From NCBI RefSeq assembly GCF_032401055.1, contig NZ_CP135529.1, positions 4,648,501 through 4,712,500 of the forward strand: a stretch of 64,000 nt of DNA, read 5' to 3'. The stretch's first letter is position 1. The number at the start of each line of letters is the position of its first letter. A program made the position numbers and the translations under genes. Positions 18,884 through 28,724 of this stretch are shown piece after piece. Origin of the DNA: Tardiphaga sp. 709 (GTDB taxonomy: Bacteria > Pseudomonadota > Alphaproteobacteria > Rhizobiales > Xanthobacteraceae). The notes under the pieces were generated by a model, which did no database searches, was not told the DNA's origin, and saw only the letters and a program-made list of their open reading frames with translations.

Positions 18884-20449
18884 ATGTTGAAGAAATTTGT
18901 ATTGGCTTTGGCACTGGCCAGCGTGAGCCCGCTCGCCTTCACGAGCACGATGGCGCTCGCGCAGGAGCCGAAGATGGGCGGCACCATCAATGCGGTGATC
19001 CAGCCAGAGCCGCCGGGCCTGATGCTGGCACTCGTCCAGAATGGCCCGACCCAGATGGTCTCGGGCAACATCTATGAAGGCCTGCTGCGCTACAGCAAGA
19101 CACTGGAGCCGCAGCCGGGTCTCGCCGAGAGCTGGACCATCAGCCCGGATGCGAAAACCTACACGTTCAAGCTCAAGCAGGGCGTGACCTGGCACGACGG
19201 CAAGCCGTTCACTGCGGCTGACGTGCTGTTCTCCATCGAGACGCTCAAGGTCACCCACGCGCGCGCGCGCAACAACCTCGTGCAGCTCGACAAGGTCGAG
19301 GCGCCGGATGACTACACCGTCGTCTTCACGCTGAAGCAGCCCTTTGGCCCGTTCATCGGCATCTTCGAAGTCGGCTCGATGCCGATCATCCCGAAGCACA
19401 TCTATGAAGGCAGCGACGTCAAGACCAATCCGGCGAACAACACGCCGATCGGTACCGGCCCGTTCATGTTCAAGGAATGGAAGAAGGGCTCGTTCATCCA
19501 GCTGGTGAAGAACCCGAACTACCACGTCCAGGGCAAGCCCTATATCGACGGCATCTACTGGCAGATCATTCCTGACGCCGCCGCGCGTTCGGTGGCCTAC
19601 GAGACCGGCAAGGTCGATGTTCTGCCCGGCGGTTCGATCGAGAACTTCGACGTGCCGCGCGTTAGCAAGCTGCCGAACACCTGCGTCACCGGCGACGGCT
19701 GGGAGTTCTTCTCGCCGATGGCCTGGATGTGGCTGAACAACCGCACCCCCGTGCTCGCCAACAAGAAGGTTCGTCAGGCGATCATGTACGCGGTGGATCG
19801 CGAATTCGCGCGCGACGTGATCTGGAACGGTCTCGGAAAAGTCGCTACCGGCCCGTCCTCGTCGGCGATCAAGTTCTACACCGACAACGTGCAGAAGTAC
19901 CCGTACGATCCGGCCAAGGCCAAAGCGCTGCTGAAGGAAGCCGGCTACAAGGGCGAGAAGGTCCGCCTGATGCCGCTGCCTTACGGCGAAACCTGGTCGC
20001 GCTGGGGTGAGGCTGTGAAGCAGAACCTTGTCGACGTCGGCATGAATATTGAGACCATCGCCACCGACGTTCCCGGCTCGAACCAGAAGAACAGTGAATG
20101 GGATTACGACATCTCGTTCACCTATCTGTATCAGTATGGTGATCCGGCTCTCGGCGTCGGCCGCAACTATGTGACGAGCGCGATCGCCAAGGGCCAGCTC
20201 TTCAACAACCTCGAGGGATACTCCAATCCTGAGGTCGACAAGCTGTTCGAAGAGGGCGCCGTCGCAACGCCGGATTCGAAGCGCAAGGAAATCTACGAGA
20301 AGGTCCAGAAGATCCTCGTCGAGGACGTCCCCGTGGCATGGCAGCTTGAATTGCAGTTCCCGACCATCACCAACTGCAAGATCAAGAACCTGATCACGAC
20401 CGGTATCGGCGTCAATGACGGCTTCCGCGACGCCTGGATCGACAAGTAA
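18884..20449 (+). CDS. Peptide/opine-type ABC transporter substrate-binding protein
   Basis: A 521-residue periplasmic protein of SBP family 5 (DppA/OppA type). The signal peptide ends near residue 26 (MALAQEP). YEGLLRYSKTLEPQPGLAESW and the TFKLKQGVTWHDGKPFTAADV segment are hallmarks of the family. ATG 18884 is preferred to 18857 because AAGGGGA lies just upstream. It is the first gene of a five-gene unit with both permeases, a fused ATPase and a dehydrogenase. Members bind peptides, opines, nickel chelates, glutathione or amines. Confidence 0.9.
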   Translation: MLKKFVLALALASVSPLAFTSTMALAQEPKMGGTINAVIQPEPPGLMLALVQNGPTQMVSGNIYEGLLRYSKTLEPQPGLAESWTISPDAKTYTFKLKQGVTWHDGKPFTAADVLFSIETLKVTHARARNNLVQLDKVEAPDDYTVVFTLKQPFGPFIGIFEVGSMPIIPKHIYEGSDVKTNPANNTPIGTGPFMFKEWKKGSFIQLVKNPNYHVQGKPYIDGIYWQIIPDAAARSVAYETGKVDVLPGGSIENFDVPRVSKLPNTCVTGDGWEFFSPMAWMWLNNRTPVLANKKVRQAIMYAVDREFARDVIWNGLGKVATGPSSSAIKFYTDNVQKYPYDPAKAKALLKEAGYKGEKVRLMPLPYGETWSRWGEAVKQNLVDVGMNIETIATDVPGSNQKNSEWDYDISFTYLYQYGDPALGVGRNYVTSAIAKGQLFNNLEGYSNPEVDKLFEEGAVATPDSKRKEIYEKVQKILVEDVPVAWQLELQFPTITNCKIKNLITTGIGVNDGFRDAWIDK

Positions 20450-20464
20450 GCTTTCAGCCTGATG

Positions 20465-20500
20465 CCCGTGACGATCTCTGGGATCGTCACGGGTTTTCTT
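20465..20500 (+). terminator. Rho-independent terminator-like hairpin after the binding-protein gene
   Basis: A perfect 12-base stem (CCCGTGACGATC with GATCGTCACGGG) and 5-base loop is followed by TTTTCTTT. It lies between the binding-protein gene and the first permease gene, where it would cut down read-through so that more binding protein than membrane components is made. Confidence 0.85.
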
Positions 20501-20533
20501 TGTGTACTCTGACCTGAATGCGATGGACCTCTG

Positions 20534-21505
20534 ATGCTGTCATTCGTTGCCCAGAGGATCGTGAAGGGCGTGTTCGTCCTGATTGCGATCATCGTGATGA
20601 ACTTCTTCCTGATCCGTCTTGCGCCCGGAGATCCCGCAGCGGTGATGGCCGGCGAGGCCGGCGCCAGCGATGCGCAATTCGTCCAGCAGCTGCGCGAAAA
20701 GTTCTCACTGGATAAGCCGCTGCCGGAGCAGCTGTTCATTTACGTGAAGGGTGTCGTCACCCTCGACCTCGGTTTCTCGTTCCGCCAGCAGATGCCGGTC
20801 GCGAAGCTGATCGCCGAGCGGTTGCCGGCGACGCTGCTGCTGACGCTGACGGCGTTCGGCATATCGCTGTTGCTGGGCATCACATTCGGCACGCTGGCCG
20901 CAAGATTTGCGGGGACATGGGCGGACACCGCCATCACTGTCTCGGCGCTGCTGTTCTATGCCACGCCGATCTTCTGGGTCGCGCTGATGTCGATCCTGCT
21001 GTTCTCGGTCTATCTCGGCTGGCTGCCGAGCTTCGGCTACGAGACTATCGGCGCGAACTACACCGGGCTTGCGCATGTCAAGGACGTGGCCCTGCATCTG
21101 GTGATGCCGGCGATGACCATCGGCCTGTTCTTCATGGCGACCTATACGCGCATGACGCGCGCCTCGATGCTTGAGGTCAAGCGGCTGGATTTCGTCAAGA
21201 CCGCCCGCGCCAAGGGCCTGCGCGACAATATCATCCAGCGCCGCCACGTGCTGCGCAACGCGCTGCTGCCGGTGGTGACGCTGGCCGGCGTCCACTCCGG
21301 TACGCTGGTCGGCGGCGCCGTGCTCACCGAGACGGTGTTTGCATGGCCCGGCATCGGCCGGTTGCTCTATGAGGCACTCTTGCAACGCGATTATAACCTT
21401 CTGCTCGGCGTCTTCGTGGTCTGCTCGGCGATGGTCCTGATCTTCAACCTCGTCACCGACCTCGTTTATCGACTGGTCGATCCACGCATCGAGTTTGCAT
21501 CATGA
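20534..21505 (+). CDS. ABC transporter permease (DppB-like)
   Basis: A 323-residue inner-membrane permease with six hydrophobic spans. The DppB-type N-terminus ends in MNFFLIRLAPGDPA, and the ATPase-contact loop is near residue 220 (DFVKTARAKGLRDNIIQRRHVLRNALLP). It overlaps the DppC-like gene by four bases. It forms the channel with that partner. Confidence 0.92.
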   Translation: MLSFVAQRIVKGVFVLIAIIVMNFFLIRLAPGDPAAVMAGEAGASDAQFVQQLREKFSLDKPLPEQLFIYVKGVVTLDLGFSFRQQMPVAKLIAERLPATLLLTLTAFGISLLLGITFGTLAARFAGTWADTAITVSALLFYATPIFWVALMSILLFSVYLGWLPSFGYETIGANYTGLAHVKDVALHLVMPAMTIGLFFMATYTRMTRASMLEVKRLDFVKTARAKGLRDNIIQRRHVLRNALLPVVTLAGVHSGTLVGGAVLTETVFAWPGIGRLLYEALLQRDYNLLLGVFVVCSAMVLIFNLVTDLVYRLVDPRIEFAS

Positions 21506-22341
21506 AGAAGTTCTGGAAATTGATGCTGCGCAATCCCGGCGGCCTTATCGGTTTGGTCATCATCACGATTGCGATCTTCATCGCGCTGTTCGGGCAGATG
21601 ATCTTCCCGACCTCGCCCTGGCGGATGGTGCAGCGGCCGTTCCTGCCGCCCTTCACCAATCCGATGGTGACCCTCGGCACCGATGCGCTCGGCCGCGACG
21701 TGTTTGCCGGGCTGATCTATGGCGCCCGCGTATCGCTGCTGGTCGGTCTCGTCTCGACCACGGTGGCGCTGACCATCGGCGTGCCGCTCGGCGCCATCGC
21801 CGGCTATTTCGGCGGCAAGGTCGACGACGCCCTGATGCGCTTCACCGAGTTTTTCCAGACCATTCCCAGCTTCCCGCTGGCCATCGTGCTGGTGGCGATC
21901 CTGCAGCCGTCGATCTATTCCATCGTTGGCTCCATCGCTATCGTGTCGTGGCCGCCGGTGGCGCGTCTGGTGCGCGGCGAGGTGCTGTCGCTGCGTACGC
22001 GCGAATATGTTCAGGCCGCGATCGTCACCGGCCAGAGCAATACCTGGATCATCTCGCGCGAGATCCTGCCGAACGCGCTGTCGCCGGTGATCGTGCTGGC
22101 GTCGCTGATGGTGGCGAATGCGATCCTGCTGGAGTCGTCGCTGTCCTTCCTCGGTCTTGGCGATCCCAACCTGATGTCCTGGGGCTACATGGTCGGCGCG
22201 GGCCGGACGGTGATCCGTCAGGCCTGGTGGATCACGGTCTTCCCCGGCGTCGCCATCCTGATCTCGGTGCTCGGCATGAACCTGATCGGCGAAGGCCTCA
22301 ACGACGCGCTCAATCCGCGCCTGGCGAAGGATAGCCGCTGA
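21502..22341 (+). CDS. ABC transporter permease (DppC-like)
   Basis: A 279-residue permease starting inside the end of the DppB-like gene. LGTDALGRDVFAGLIYGARVSL near residue 54 and the loop EYVQAAIVTGQSNTWIISREILPNALSP near residue 168 are typical of DppC. Its stop overlaps the start of the ATPase gene by one base. Confidence 0.92.
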   Translation: MKKFWKLMLRNPGGLIGLVIITIAIFIALFGQMIFPTSPWRMVQRPFLPPFTNPMVTLGTDALGRDVFAGLIYGARVSLLVGLVSTTVALTIGVPLGAIAGYFGGKVDDALMRFTEFFQTIPSFPLAIVLVAILQPSIYSIVGSIAIVSWPPVARLVRGEVLSLRTREYVQAAIVTGQSNTWIISREILPNALSPVIVLASLMVANAILLESSLSFLGLGDPNLMSWGYMVGAGRTVIRQAWWITVFPGVAILISVLGMNLIGEGLNDALNPRLAKDSR

Positions 22342-23960
22342 TGACTGCTACCCCCGCCGTTTCCATCAAGAACCTCAAGATCGCACTGCCGAAGAGCGCC
22401 GAACGTCCTTATGCGGTCGACGGCGTGTCCATCGATCTCATTCCCGGCGAGATCGTCTGCGTCGTCGGCGAATCCGGTTCCGGCAAATCCATGTGCGCGC
22501 ATGCGCTGATGGGCCTGTTGCCGGATACGGTGAAGACCGAGACCGGCGAAGTTCTGTTCGAGGGCCGGAATCTTCTGAAGCTCGACGAGAGCGGCTGGCG
22601 CGAAGTGCGTGGCCGCGGCATCGCCATGGTGTTCCAGGAGCCGATGACCGCGCTCAATCCGCTGATGCGGATTGGCGAGCAGATGATGGAAATGTTCGAG
22701 GCGCATAATCTTTTGACGCCGAAGGAGCGCCGCGCCAAGGCCCTCAGCCTCGCCAGGGAAGTCGGTCTGCCCGATCCCGAGCGCATCATCCGCGCCTATC
22801 CGCACCAGCTTTCCGGCGGCCAGCGCCAGCGCGCGATGATCGCCATGGCGCTTGCGCTCGAACCATCGGTGCTCGTCGCCGACGAGCCGACCACGGCGCT
22901 CGACGTCACCACCCAGGCGCAGATCCTCAAGCTGATCCGCAACCTGCAGCGCAGCCGCAACATGGCGGTGATGTTCATCACCCACGACTTCGGCGTTGTC
23001 GCTGACATCGCCGACCGCGTCGTGGTGTTGCGTCACGGCAAGATTGTCGAGGAAGGCTCGATCGACGCCGTCTTCAGGAATCCACAGCACGACTACACCA
23101 AGGCGCTGCTGGCTGCCGTGCCGTCGATGCACCCGCCGGTGCGCGCGCCGCTGGATGAAAACGCCAAAGCGGTCGAAGTTATAGGCCTCGACAAGACCTA
23201 TGTAACCTCGGGCGGCTGGTTCAAGCCGGATCGCCGCGTGCAGGCAGCGAACGAAGTGACGTTCTCGATTTCCAAGGGCGAGACCGTTGGTCTGGTCGGC
23301 GAGTCCGGTTCGGGCAAGTCGTCCGTCGCGCGTCTGGTGATGCGGCTGATCGAGGCGGACCGCGGGACGGTGCGCATCGGCGATGTCGATCTTACAGCTC
23401 TCGAAGGCAAGGCGCTGCGCGCGCAGCGCCACCGCATCCAGATGATCTTCCAGGACCCGTTCGCCTCGCTCAATCCGCGCCGCCGGGTCGGCCAGATCAT
23501 CACCGATGGCCCGATCGCCCGCGGCACCGATCCCAAGGTCGCGATGCAGCGTGCGCGTGATCTGCTGGGGATGGTCGGCCTCGATGCCGGCTCGCTCGAT
23601 CGTTATCCGCACGAGTTCTCCGGCGGCCAGCGCCAGCGCCTCGGTATCGCCCGCGCGCTTGCGATGGATCCGGAGATCATCGTCGCCGACGAAGCCGTCT
23701 CTGCACTCGACGTCTCCGTGCAGGCGCAGGTGTTGAAGCTGCTGGAAGACCTCAAGGCCCGCCTTGGTCTCTCGATGCTGTTCATTACGCACGACCTTCG
23801 CGTCGCCGCGCAGATCTGCGATCGTATCGCGGTGATGCAGCGCGGCGTCATCGTCGAACTGAAGCCGACGGCGCAATTGTTCGCGGCGCCGGAACATCCC
23901 TACACCCGCGAATTGCTCGGTGCCGTCCCCGGCCAGAGTTCACCATCCCAGGCCGCCTGA
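22341..23960 (+). CDS. Dipeptide/opine-type ABC ATPase, two nucleotide-binding domains fused
   Basis: A 539-residue protein that joins DppD-like and DppF-like ATPases, as in GsiA and YejF. Each half has a Walker A GESGSGKS (residues about 42 and 322), a signature ([12 protein letters not shown] and [12 protein letters not shown]) and a Walker B ([12 protein letters not shown] and [12 protein letters not shown]). The second Walker B has alanine where proline is usual (DEAVSALD), a common variation. It drives the DppBC-like permease encoded immediately upstream. Confidence 0.93.
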   Translation: MTATPAVSIKNLKIALPKSAERPYAVDGVSIDLIPGEIVCVVGESGSGKSMCAHALMGLLPDTVKTETGEVLFEGRNLLKLDESGWREVRGRGIAMVFQEPMTALNPLMRIGEQMMEMFEAHNLLTPKERRAKALSLAREVGLPDPERIIRAYPHQLSGGQRQRAMIAMALALEPSVLVADEPTTALDVTTQAQILKLIRNLQRSRNMAVMFITHDFGVVADIADRVVVLRHGKIVEEGSIDAVFRNPQHDYTKALLAAVPSMHPPVRAPLDENAKAVEVIGLDKTYVTSGGWFKPDRRVQAANEVTFSISKGETVGLVGESGSGKSSVARLVMRLIEADRGTVRIGDVDLTALEGKALRAQRHRIQMIFQDPFASLNPRRRVGQIITDGPIARGTDPKVAMQRARDLLGMVGLDAGSLDRYPHEFSGGQRQRLGIARALAMDPEIIVADEAVSALDVSVQAQVLKLLEDLKARLGLSMLFITHDLRVAAQICDRIAVMQRGVIVELKPTAQLFAAPEHPYTRELLGAVPGQSSPSQAA

Positions 23961-23964
23961 CCTT

Positions 23965-24918
23965 ATGCCGACGTCTCCCGTGACTTGCGTTTTCCTGAGC
24001 AGGACCATCAACCTGCGCAAATACCTGACCAACGAAATCGCCCGGCTCGACGGCAAGGTGAGTTTTGTCGATCACCTCGACGGCACCGATCCTGCCAAAG
24101 TCGACATGGCGGTGAGCTGGCATCCGCATGCGGATGGGTTCGATCACTATCCGAACCTGAAGGCGGCGTGTTCCATCGGCGCTGGCGCCGACAGCATCCT
24201 GAATTGCCCGAGCCTGCGCGACGGGATTGACGTGGTGCGCGTGGTCGAGCCGGCACAGGCGCAGATGATGTCCGGTTTCGTGATCTGGAACGTGATCTAT
24301 TACCAGCGCCAGTTCGGGACGTATCTGCAGAACCAGCGCGATCACGTGTGGAAGCGTGTCGGCGGCGGGCGCCGTCCGTCCGAGGTTCCGATCGGCATTC
24401 TCGGCTATGGCGCCATCGGCGCGCGCGTCGCGTCCGATCTGGCGATGCTCGGCTTTCCCGTCAGGGTGTGGAGTCGCTCGGCCAAGCCGACGACGCCGGG
24501 CGTGACGGGCTTTCACGGCGGCGACCGGCTCAACGCGATGCTCGCGGGCTCTGAGGTGCTGGTGAACCTGCTGCCGCTGACCGAGGAAACCCGCGGCATT
24601 CTCAACGCGAACCTGTTCGCCAGGATGCCGCGCGGTAGCTATCTCATCCAGGTCGGCCGCGGTGAGCACTCCGTCGAGCAGGATATTCTCGATGCGCTCG
24701 CCAGCGGGCAGCTCTCCGGCGCGACACTCGATGTCTTCCACACCGAACCGCTGCCCAAGGACCATCCATTCTGGTCGCATCCGCAGATCGTGTTGACGCC
24801 GCACGACGCTTGCGAGGTCACCATGACCGCCATCGGTGACACCATCCTCGCCACGGCCGAGGCAGTGCAGGCTGGCGTGCAGCCGAAGGATTCCGTGGAT
24901 CGCAGCCGAGGTTATTGA
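23965..24918 (+). CDS. D-2-hydroxyacid dehydrogenase (glyoxylate/hydroxypyruvate reductase A-like)
   Basis: A 317-residue NAD(P)-dependent dehydrogenase. The Rossmann motif is GILGYGAIGARVASDLAMLGF near residue 142, followed by VWSRS whose serine/arginine favour NADP. The catalytic set is an arginine in QVGRGEHS, a glutamate in FHTEPLP and a histidine in LTPHDA near residue 285. It resembles GhrA, which reduces glyoxylate or hydroxypyruvate. ATG 23965 lies four bases after the ATPase stop, so it is in the transporter operon. It converges on soxG, overlapping by seven bases. Confidence 0.85.
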   Translation: MPTSPVTCVFLSRTINLRKYLTNEIARLDGKVSFVDHLDGTDPAKVDMAVSWHPHADGFDHYPNLKAACSIGAGADSILNCPSLRDGIDVVRVVEPAQAQMMSGFVIWNVIYYQRQFGTYLQNQRDHVWKRVGGGRRPSEVPIGILGYGAIGARVASDLAMLGFPVRVWSRSAKPTTPGVTGFHGGDRLNAMLAGSEVLVNLLPLTEETRGILNANLFARMPRGSYLIQVGRGEHSVEQDILDALASGQLSGATLDVFHTEPLPKDHPFWSHPQIVLTPHDACEVTMTAIGDTILATAEAVQAGVQPKDSVDRSRGY

Positions 24919-25502
24919 GCCTCAGCGTCCACGGCCAGCCCGACCATCGCTGCCGATGCTTCCAGCCAGTGCAGGAAACTGCCAGCCATGCTGCGCGCGG
25001 CGGCGATGTGAATCGTCGGCGTCTCGTCGACCTTCCACAGCGTCACGCCCATATGCGCGATCTGCGTGACGGCAACGCTGCCGGCCGGAAAGGCCGTCGC
25101 GCTGAGATCGATGCCGACGCCCTTGGCCAGCACCTCAAGTAGGGCCGGGCCGGACAGCCGTAGCAGGCCAACGCTGTCGGACTGATCGACGACGGAGGCG
25201 AGGCCATCGAGCTGCTGCGCAAGGCTATCGACGAAACGCGGCGTGCCCGCATCGTGGGTCACCAGCCAGCGGCCGGGACCGGTGCCGAGAAACGATGTCG
25301 CGTCGCCACCGGAGCCGTGCGGCCCCAGCGGCAGGTTGATATCGAACTGTTCCTTTACGGTAGCCGCGAGCGCGGTACCCTGGCCCTTGCGCGCCATAAC
25401 GGTGGCGATGGCGATGCCGCGACGTTCCCTGGCGATGACACCGCGGCCATCGCCGATGGATCGCAAGCCGGAAAATGCGGTGACGTAAGGGAGATCAAGC
25501 AC
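24912..25502 (-). CDS. soxG: Sarcosine oxidase gamma subunit
   Basis: The 196-residue gamma subunit of heterotetrameric sarcosine oxidase. It resembles a single GcvT-like lobe (LGTGPGRWLVT near residue 86, DQSDSVGLLRLSGPALLEVLAKG near 115, VTLWKVDETPTIHIAAARSMAGSFLHWL near 160). Two starts are possible; GTG 25502 is chosen over ATG 25523 because AAGGAG sits nine bases upstream. This start overlaps soxA by eight bases, consistent with coupling in soxBDAG. Confidence 0.88.
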   Translation of the reverse strand: MLDLPYVTAFSGLRSIGDGRGVIARERRGIAIATVMARKGQGTALAATVKEQFDINLPLGPHGSGGDATSFLGTGPGRWLVTHDAGTPRFVDSLAQQLDGLASVVDQSDSVGLLRLSGPALLEVLAKGVGIDLSATAFPAGSVAVTQIAHMGVTLWKVDETPTIHIAAARSMAGSFLHWLEASAAMVGLAVDAEAQ

Positions 25503-28461
25503 GCAGCCGCGCTCCTTCTGCATCGACGAAGACGGGATCGACGACTTCGAGCTCATAATCGCCTGACCGGACCGGATCCCAGGCGCGGATGATCTCGCCA
25601 TGCCGTTCCGGTCCGCGCGCCAGCAGGCCAAGGCCGATCCAGTGATTATTGCCCGGGCTGAAAGCCGTCGACGTGATGAATCCGGCATTGTTGTCCGGCG
25701 CAAGCGTCACGCCGCGCGCGAACAGCAGTGACCCGTTGCGGAGGCGCTGGCTGCGATCGACCGGCCGCAGGCCGACCAGCGTCGGCCGATCCGGATCGAT
25801 CAGCGCTTCACGCGCCGCCATGGTGCGGCCGATATAGTCCTTCTTCACCGACATCATCCGTCCGAGTCCGAGATCGCGGGCCACGGTCTGGCCGTTGAGT
25901 TCGGAGCCGGCGACATGACCCTTTTCGATCCGCATCACGCTGAGTGCTTCGGTGCCATAGGGCATGACGTCGAATGGCTTGCCGGCTTGCATCAATGCAT
26001 TGAACAGCGCCTCGCCATAACCCGCGGGCGCGGCGATCTCATAAGCGAGTTCGCCGGAGAACGAGACGCGAAACAGCCGCAGCGGGATGTTGCCGACATG
26101 GAATTCGGCGCAGCCCATATACGGAAAGGCTTCGTTCGACACATCGAAGGCGCCGCCGAGCAGCGCCCGCAGCAGGTCGCGCGACTTCGGCCCCGCGACC
26201 GCAACTTGCGCCCATTGCTCGGTGACCGAGACCATCTGCACGTCGAGTTCGGGCCACAGCACCTGATGGCAGTATTCCAGATGCTGCATCACCTTGCCGG
26301 CATTCACCGTGGTGGTGGTCATCACCCAGTGATCAGCGGAGAGACGCGCCGTCGTGCCGTCGTCCATGACGAAACCGTCTTCGCGCAGCATCACGCCGTA
26401 GCGCACCTTGCCGACGGGCAGTGTCGAGAAGGTGTTAATATAGACGCGATCAAGGAATGCGCCGACGTCGGAGCCGCACAGCGCGATCTTGCCGAGGGTC
26501 GAGACATCGCAGATGCCGACGCCGGAGCGGACGGCCTTCACCTCGCGGGTGACGCTTTGCAGCCAGTCAGTCTCGCCCGGCGCGTTGAACCACTGCGCGC
26601 GCATCCACTGGCCAGCTTCGACAAAGGTCGCGTTCAACGCGGCGGAGGCGGCGTGGCTCGCCGTCAGCCACGTCGGTTTGAAATGCTTGCCGCTGTGCAG
26701 GCCCGCAAAAGCGCCGATGGCGACGGGCACATGTGGAGGGCGCGCGCGCGTTGCGCCGGTCTCGGCGATGGTCTTCCTGATCTCGCCGGCGAGAATGGCA
26801 AGGCCGTTGACGTTGGACGTCTTGCCTTGATCGGTCGCCATGCCCAGCGTGGTGTAGCGCTTGAGCTGTTCGACCGAGCGAAAGCCTTCCTGCGCGGCGA
26901 GGGCAACGTCCGTCGCCGTGACGTCGTTCTGCAGATCGACGAATGCCTTGCGGCGCGATCCCTTGACCAGCCAGGTTGGTTGTCCACCCGATGCCTCGTC
27001 ACTGGTGACGATCGGCTTCTGTGTTTGCAATCCGAGGCCAATATGCGAGGCGGCCTTCGCGCCGGCTAGGGCGCCGTTTTCCAGCGCTTGGGCCAATGTC
27101 CATTGCGCGGCAGCCGCACCCGCAATCTGCATGCCTGGTGGCAGTTCGTTGCAGAGAAATGCAGATTGCTCCTCCGCCCAGCTGCCCTTGCCGCCGAGAT
27201 GCGTGGCGATGCCGATGCTCGGCGACCAGCCGCCGGAAACGCCGAGCGTATCGACGGCCACAGAACGCGTCTGGCCAGCACTGTCAGTGATCGTGATGTT
27301 CGTCAGCCGGCGATAACCCGACGTGTCCGAGACATGCGCGCCGAGGAATTGCGGAGCGTTGCCCGCGAGTCCGCGCACCTCAGGCGAGACCTCCGCACGA
27401 GCGTCGACCATCACGGCGATCTCGGCGCCGGCCCTTTGCAGTTCGAACGCGCTGCGCCAGCCGTCATCCGACGTGGTGAAAATCGCGATACGCTGACCCG
27501 GTACGACGCCGAAGCGATTGGCATAGCTGCGCAAAGCCGAGGCCAGCATGATACCGGGCCGGTCATTGCCGGGAAACACCAGCGGCCGTTCGGACGCGCC
27601 GGTCGCTAGCACGCATTGTCTGGCGACGATCTTCCATAGCCGCTGGCGCGGCATGAACGGCGAGGGGACAGGCAAGTGATCGCTGACGCGCTCGATGGCA
27701 CCATATTCGCCGTCATAGGCGCCGAACACGGCGGTGCGCTTGAGGATGCGGACATTTGGCAGCGTGCCGAGTTCGGCCTCCGCCAGCGCCGCCCATGAGG
27801 CCGCCGAGATGCCATCGATTTCCGCGGTATCGCTGAGCAGTCGTCCGCCGAGCACAAAGTCTTCCTCAGCCATGATCACCCGCGCCCCGGCGCGTCCGGC
27901 GGCAAGCGCTGCGGCGAGGCCCGCAGGGCCGGCACCAATCACCAGCAGATCGCAGAAGGCGTGTGACTTCTCATAGGTGTCGGGATCGTCGAGGCCGCTG
28001 AGCGCGCCCAATCCCGCCGAGGCGCGGATCGCGGGTTCGTAGAATTTCTCCCAGAACGCCGCCGGCCACATGAAGGTCTTATAGTAGAAGCCCGCATTGA
28101 GCAGCGGGCCGGCGAGCTGATGCACGGCGCGGAGATCGAAATTCGGCGACGGCCAGCAGTTCTGGCTCGATGCGGTGAGGCCATCAAACAGCTCGACCGT
28201 CGTGGCCTTGGTGTTTGGCTCCGCGTGTGCGCCGGAGCGCAGCGTCACCAGCGCATTCGGCTCTTCTGGTCCCGCGGAGAAAATGCCGCGCGGCCGGTGA
28301 TATTTGAATGAGCGGCCGACCAGCATGGTGTTATTGGCAAGCAGCGCCGAGGCCAGCGTATCGCCGGCATAGCCGCCATAGGTCTTGCCGTCGAAGGTGA
28401 AATTGATCGGCTTCGATCGGTCGATCAGTCCACCGGATGCGAGACGACGCGAGATGCTCAT
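25495..28461 (-). CDS. soxA: Sarcosine oxidase alpha subunit
   Basis: A 988-residue subunit. It has an N-terminal ferredoxin-like domain (GYAGDTLASALLANN near residue 34, RSFKYHRPRGIF), a NAD-binding flavoprotein core (LLVIGAGPAGLAAALAAGRAGARV near residue 172) and a GcvT-like folate-binding C-terminus from about residue 610. The complex demethylates sarcosine to glycine with formation of formaldehyde or methylene-tetrahydrofolate and hydrogen peroxide. Length matches the family (about 970-1000). It overlaps soxD by four bases. Confidence 0.95.
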   Translation of the reverse strand: MSISRRLASGGLIDRSKPINFTFDGKTYGGYAGDTLASALLANNTMLVGRSFKYHRPRGIFSAGPEEPNALVTLRSGAHAEPNTKATTVELFDGLTASSQNCWPSPNFDLRAVHQLAGPLLNAGFYYKTFMWPAAFWEKFYEPAIRASAGLGALSGLDDPDTYEKSHAFCDLLVIGAGPAGLAAALAAGRAGARVIMAEEDFVLGGRLLSDTAEIDGISAASWAALAEAELGTLPNVRILKRTAVFGAYDGEYGAIERVSDHLPVPSPFMPRQRLWKIVARQCVLATGASERPLVFPGNDRPGIMLASALRSYANRFGVVPGQRIAIFTTSDDGWRSAFELQRAGAEIAVMVDARAEVSPEVRGLAGNAPQFLGAHVSDTSGYRRLTNITITDSAGQTRSVAVDTLGVSGGWSPSIGIATHLGGKGSWAEEQSAFLCNELPPGMQIAGAAAAQWTLAQALENGALAGAKAASHIGLGLQTQKPIVTSDEASGGQPTWLVKGSRRKAFVDLQNDVTATDVALAAQEGFRSVEQLKRYTTLGMATDQGKTSNVNGLAILAGEIRKTIAETGATRARPPHVPVAIGAFAGLHSGKHFKPTWLTASHAASAALNATFVEAGQWMRAQWFNAPGETDWLQSVTREVKAVRSGVGICDVSTLGKIALCGSDVGAFLDRVYINTFSTLPVGKVRYGVMLREDGFVMDDGTTARLSADHWVMTTTTVNAGKVMQHLEYCHQVLWPELDVQMVSVTEQWAQVAVAGPKSRDLLRALLGGAFDVSNEAFPYMGCAEFHVGNIPLRLFRVSFSGELAYEIAAPAGYGEALFNALMQAGKPFDVMPYGTEALSVMRIEKGHVAGSELNGQTVARDLGLGRMMSVKKDYIGRTMAAREALIDPDRPTLVGLRPVDRSQRLRNGSLLFARGVTLAPDNNAGFITSTAFSPGNNHWIGLGLLARGPERHGEIIRAWDPVRSGDYELEVVDPVFVDAEGARLRA

Positions 28462-28718
28462 GATGTCGCCTCGTCATGGGCGAGCATGGCGTCGATCACT
28501 TCATGCGTCGAGACGTTGCGCGTCACCTTCAGCCAGGCGTGGCAGCCGGCGGCGTGATACCAATATTCCCTGTGAACACCGGCCGGATTGTCGCGCAGAT
28601 AGACATAGTCGAACATCGCGTCGGCATTCTCCGGCGCGGGCCGCGTCAGCGTGGCATCGCCGGAATAGCTGAACTCCGAAGCGTCGCGGGATCCGCAGTA
28701 AGGGCAGGGGATGCGCAT
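28458..28718 (-). CDS. soxD: Sarcosine oxidase delta subunit
   Basis: An 86-residue subunit with the zinc-binding CPYCG at residues 5-9 and a second set in YWYHAAGCHAW near residue 55. RIPCPYCGSRDASEFSYSGD is the typical SoxD N-terminus. It sits between soxB (six-base gap) and soxA (four-base overlap), the canonical soxBDAG order. Confidence 0.94.
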   Translation of the reverse strand: MRIPCPYCGSRDASEFSYSGDATLTRPAPENADAMFDYVYLRDNPAGVHREYWYHAAGCHAWLKVTRNVSTHEVIDAMLAHDEATS

Positions 28719-28724
28719 GGGGCC

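Noticed and set aside
22218-23897. 559-codon frame on the minus strand
   Set aside because: It is antisense to the clear ABC ATPase gene; its arginine/histidine-rich composition is typical of a GC-rich shadow frame.
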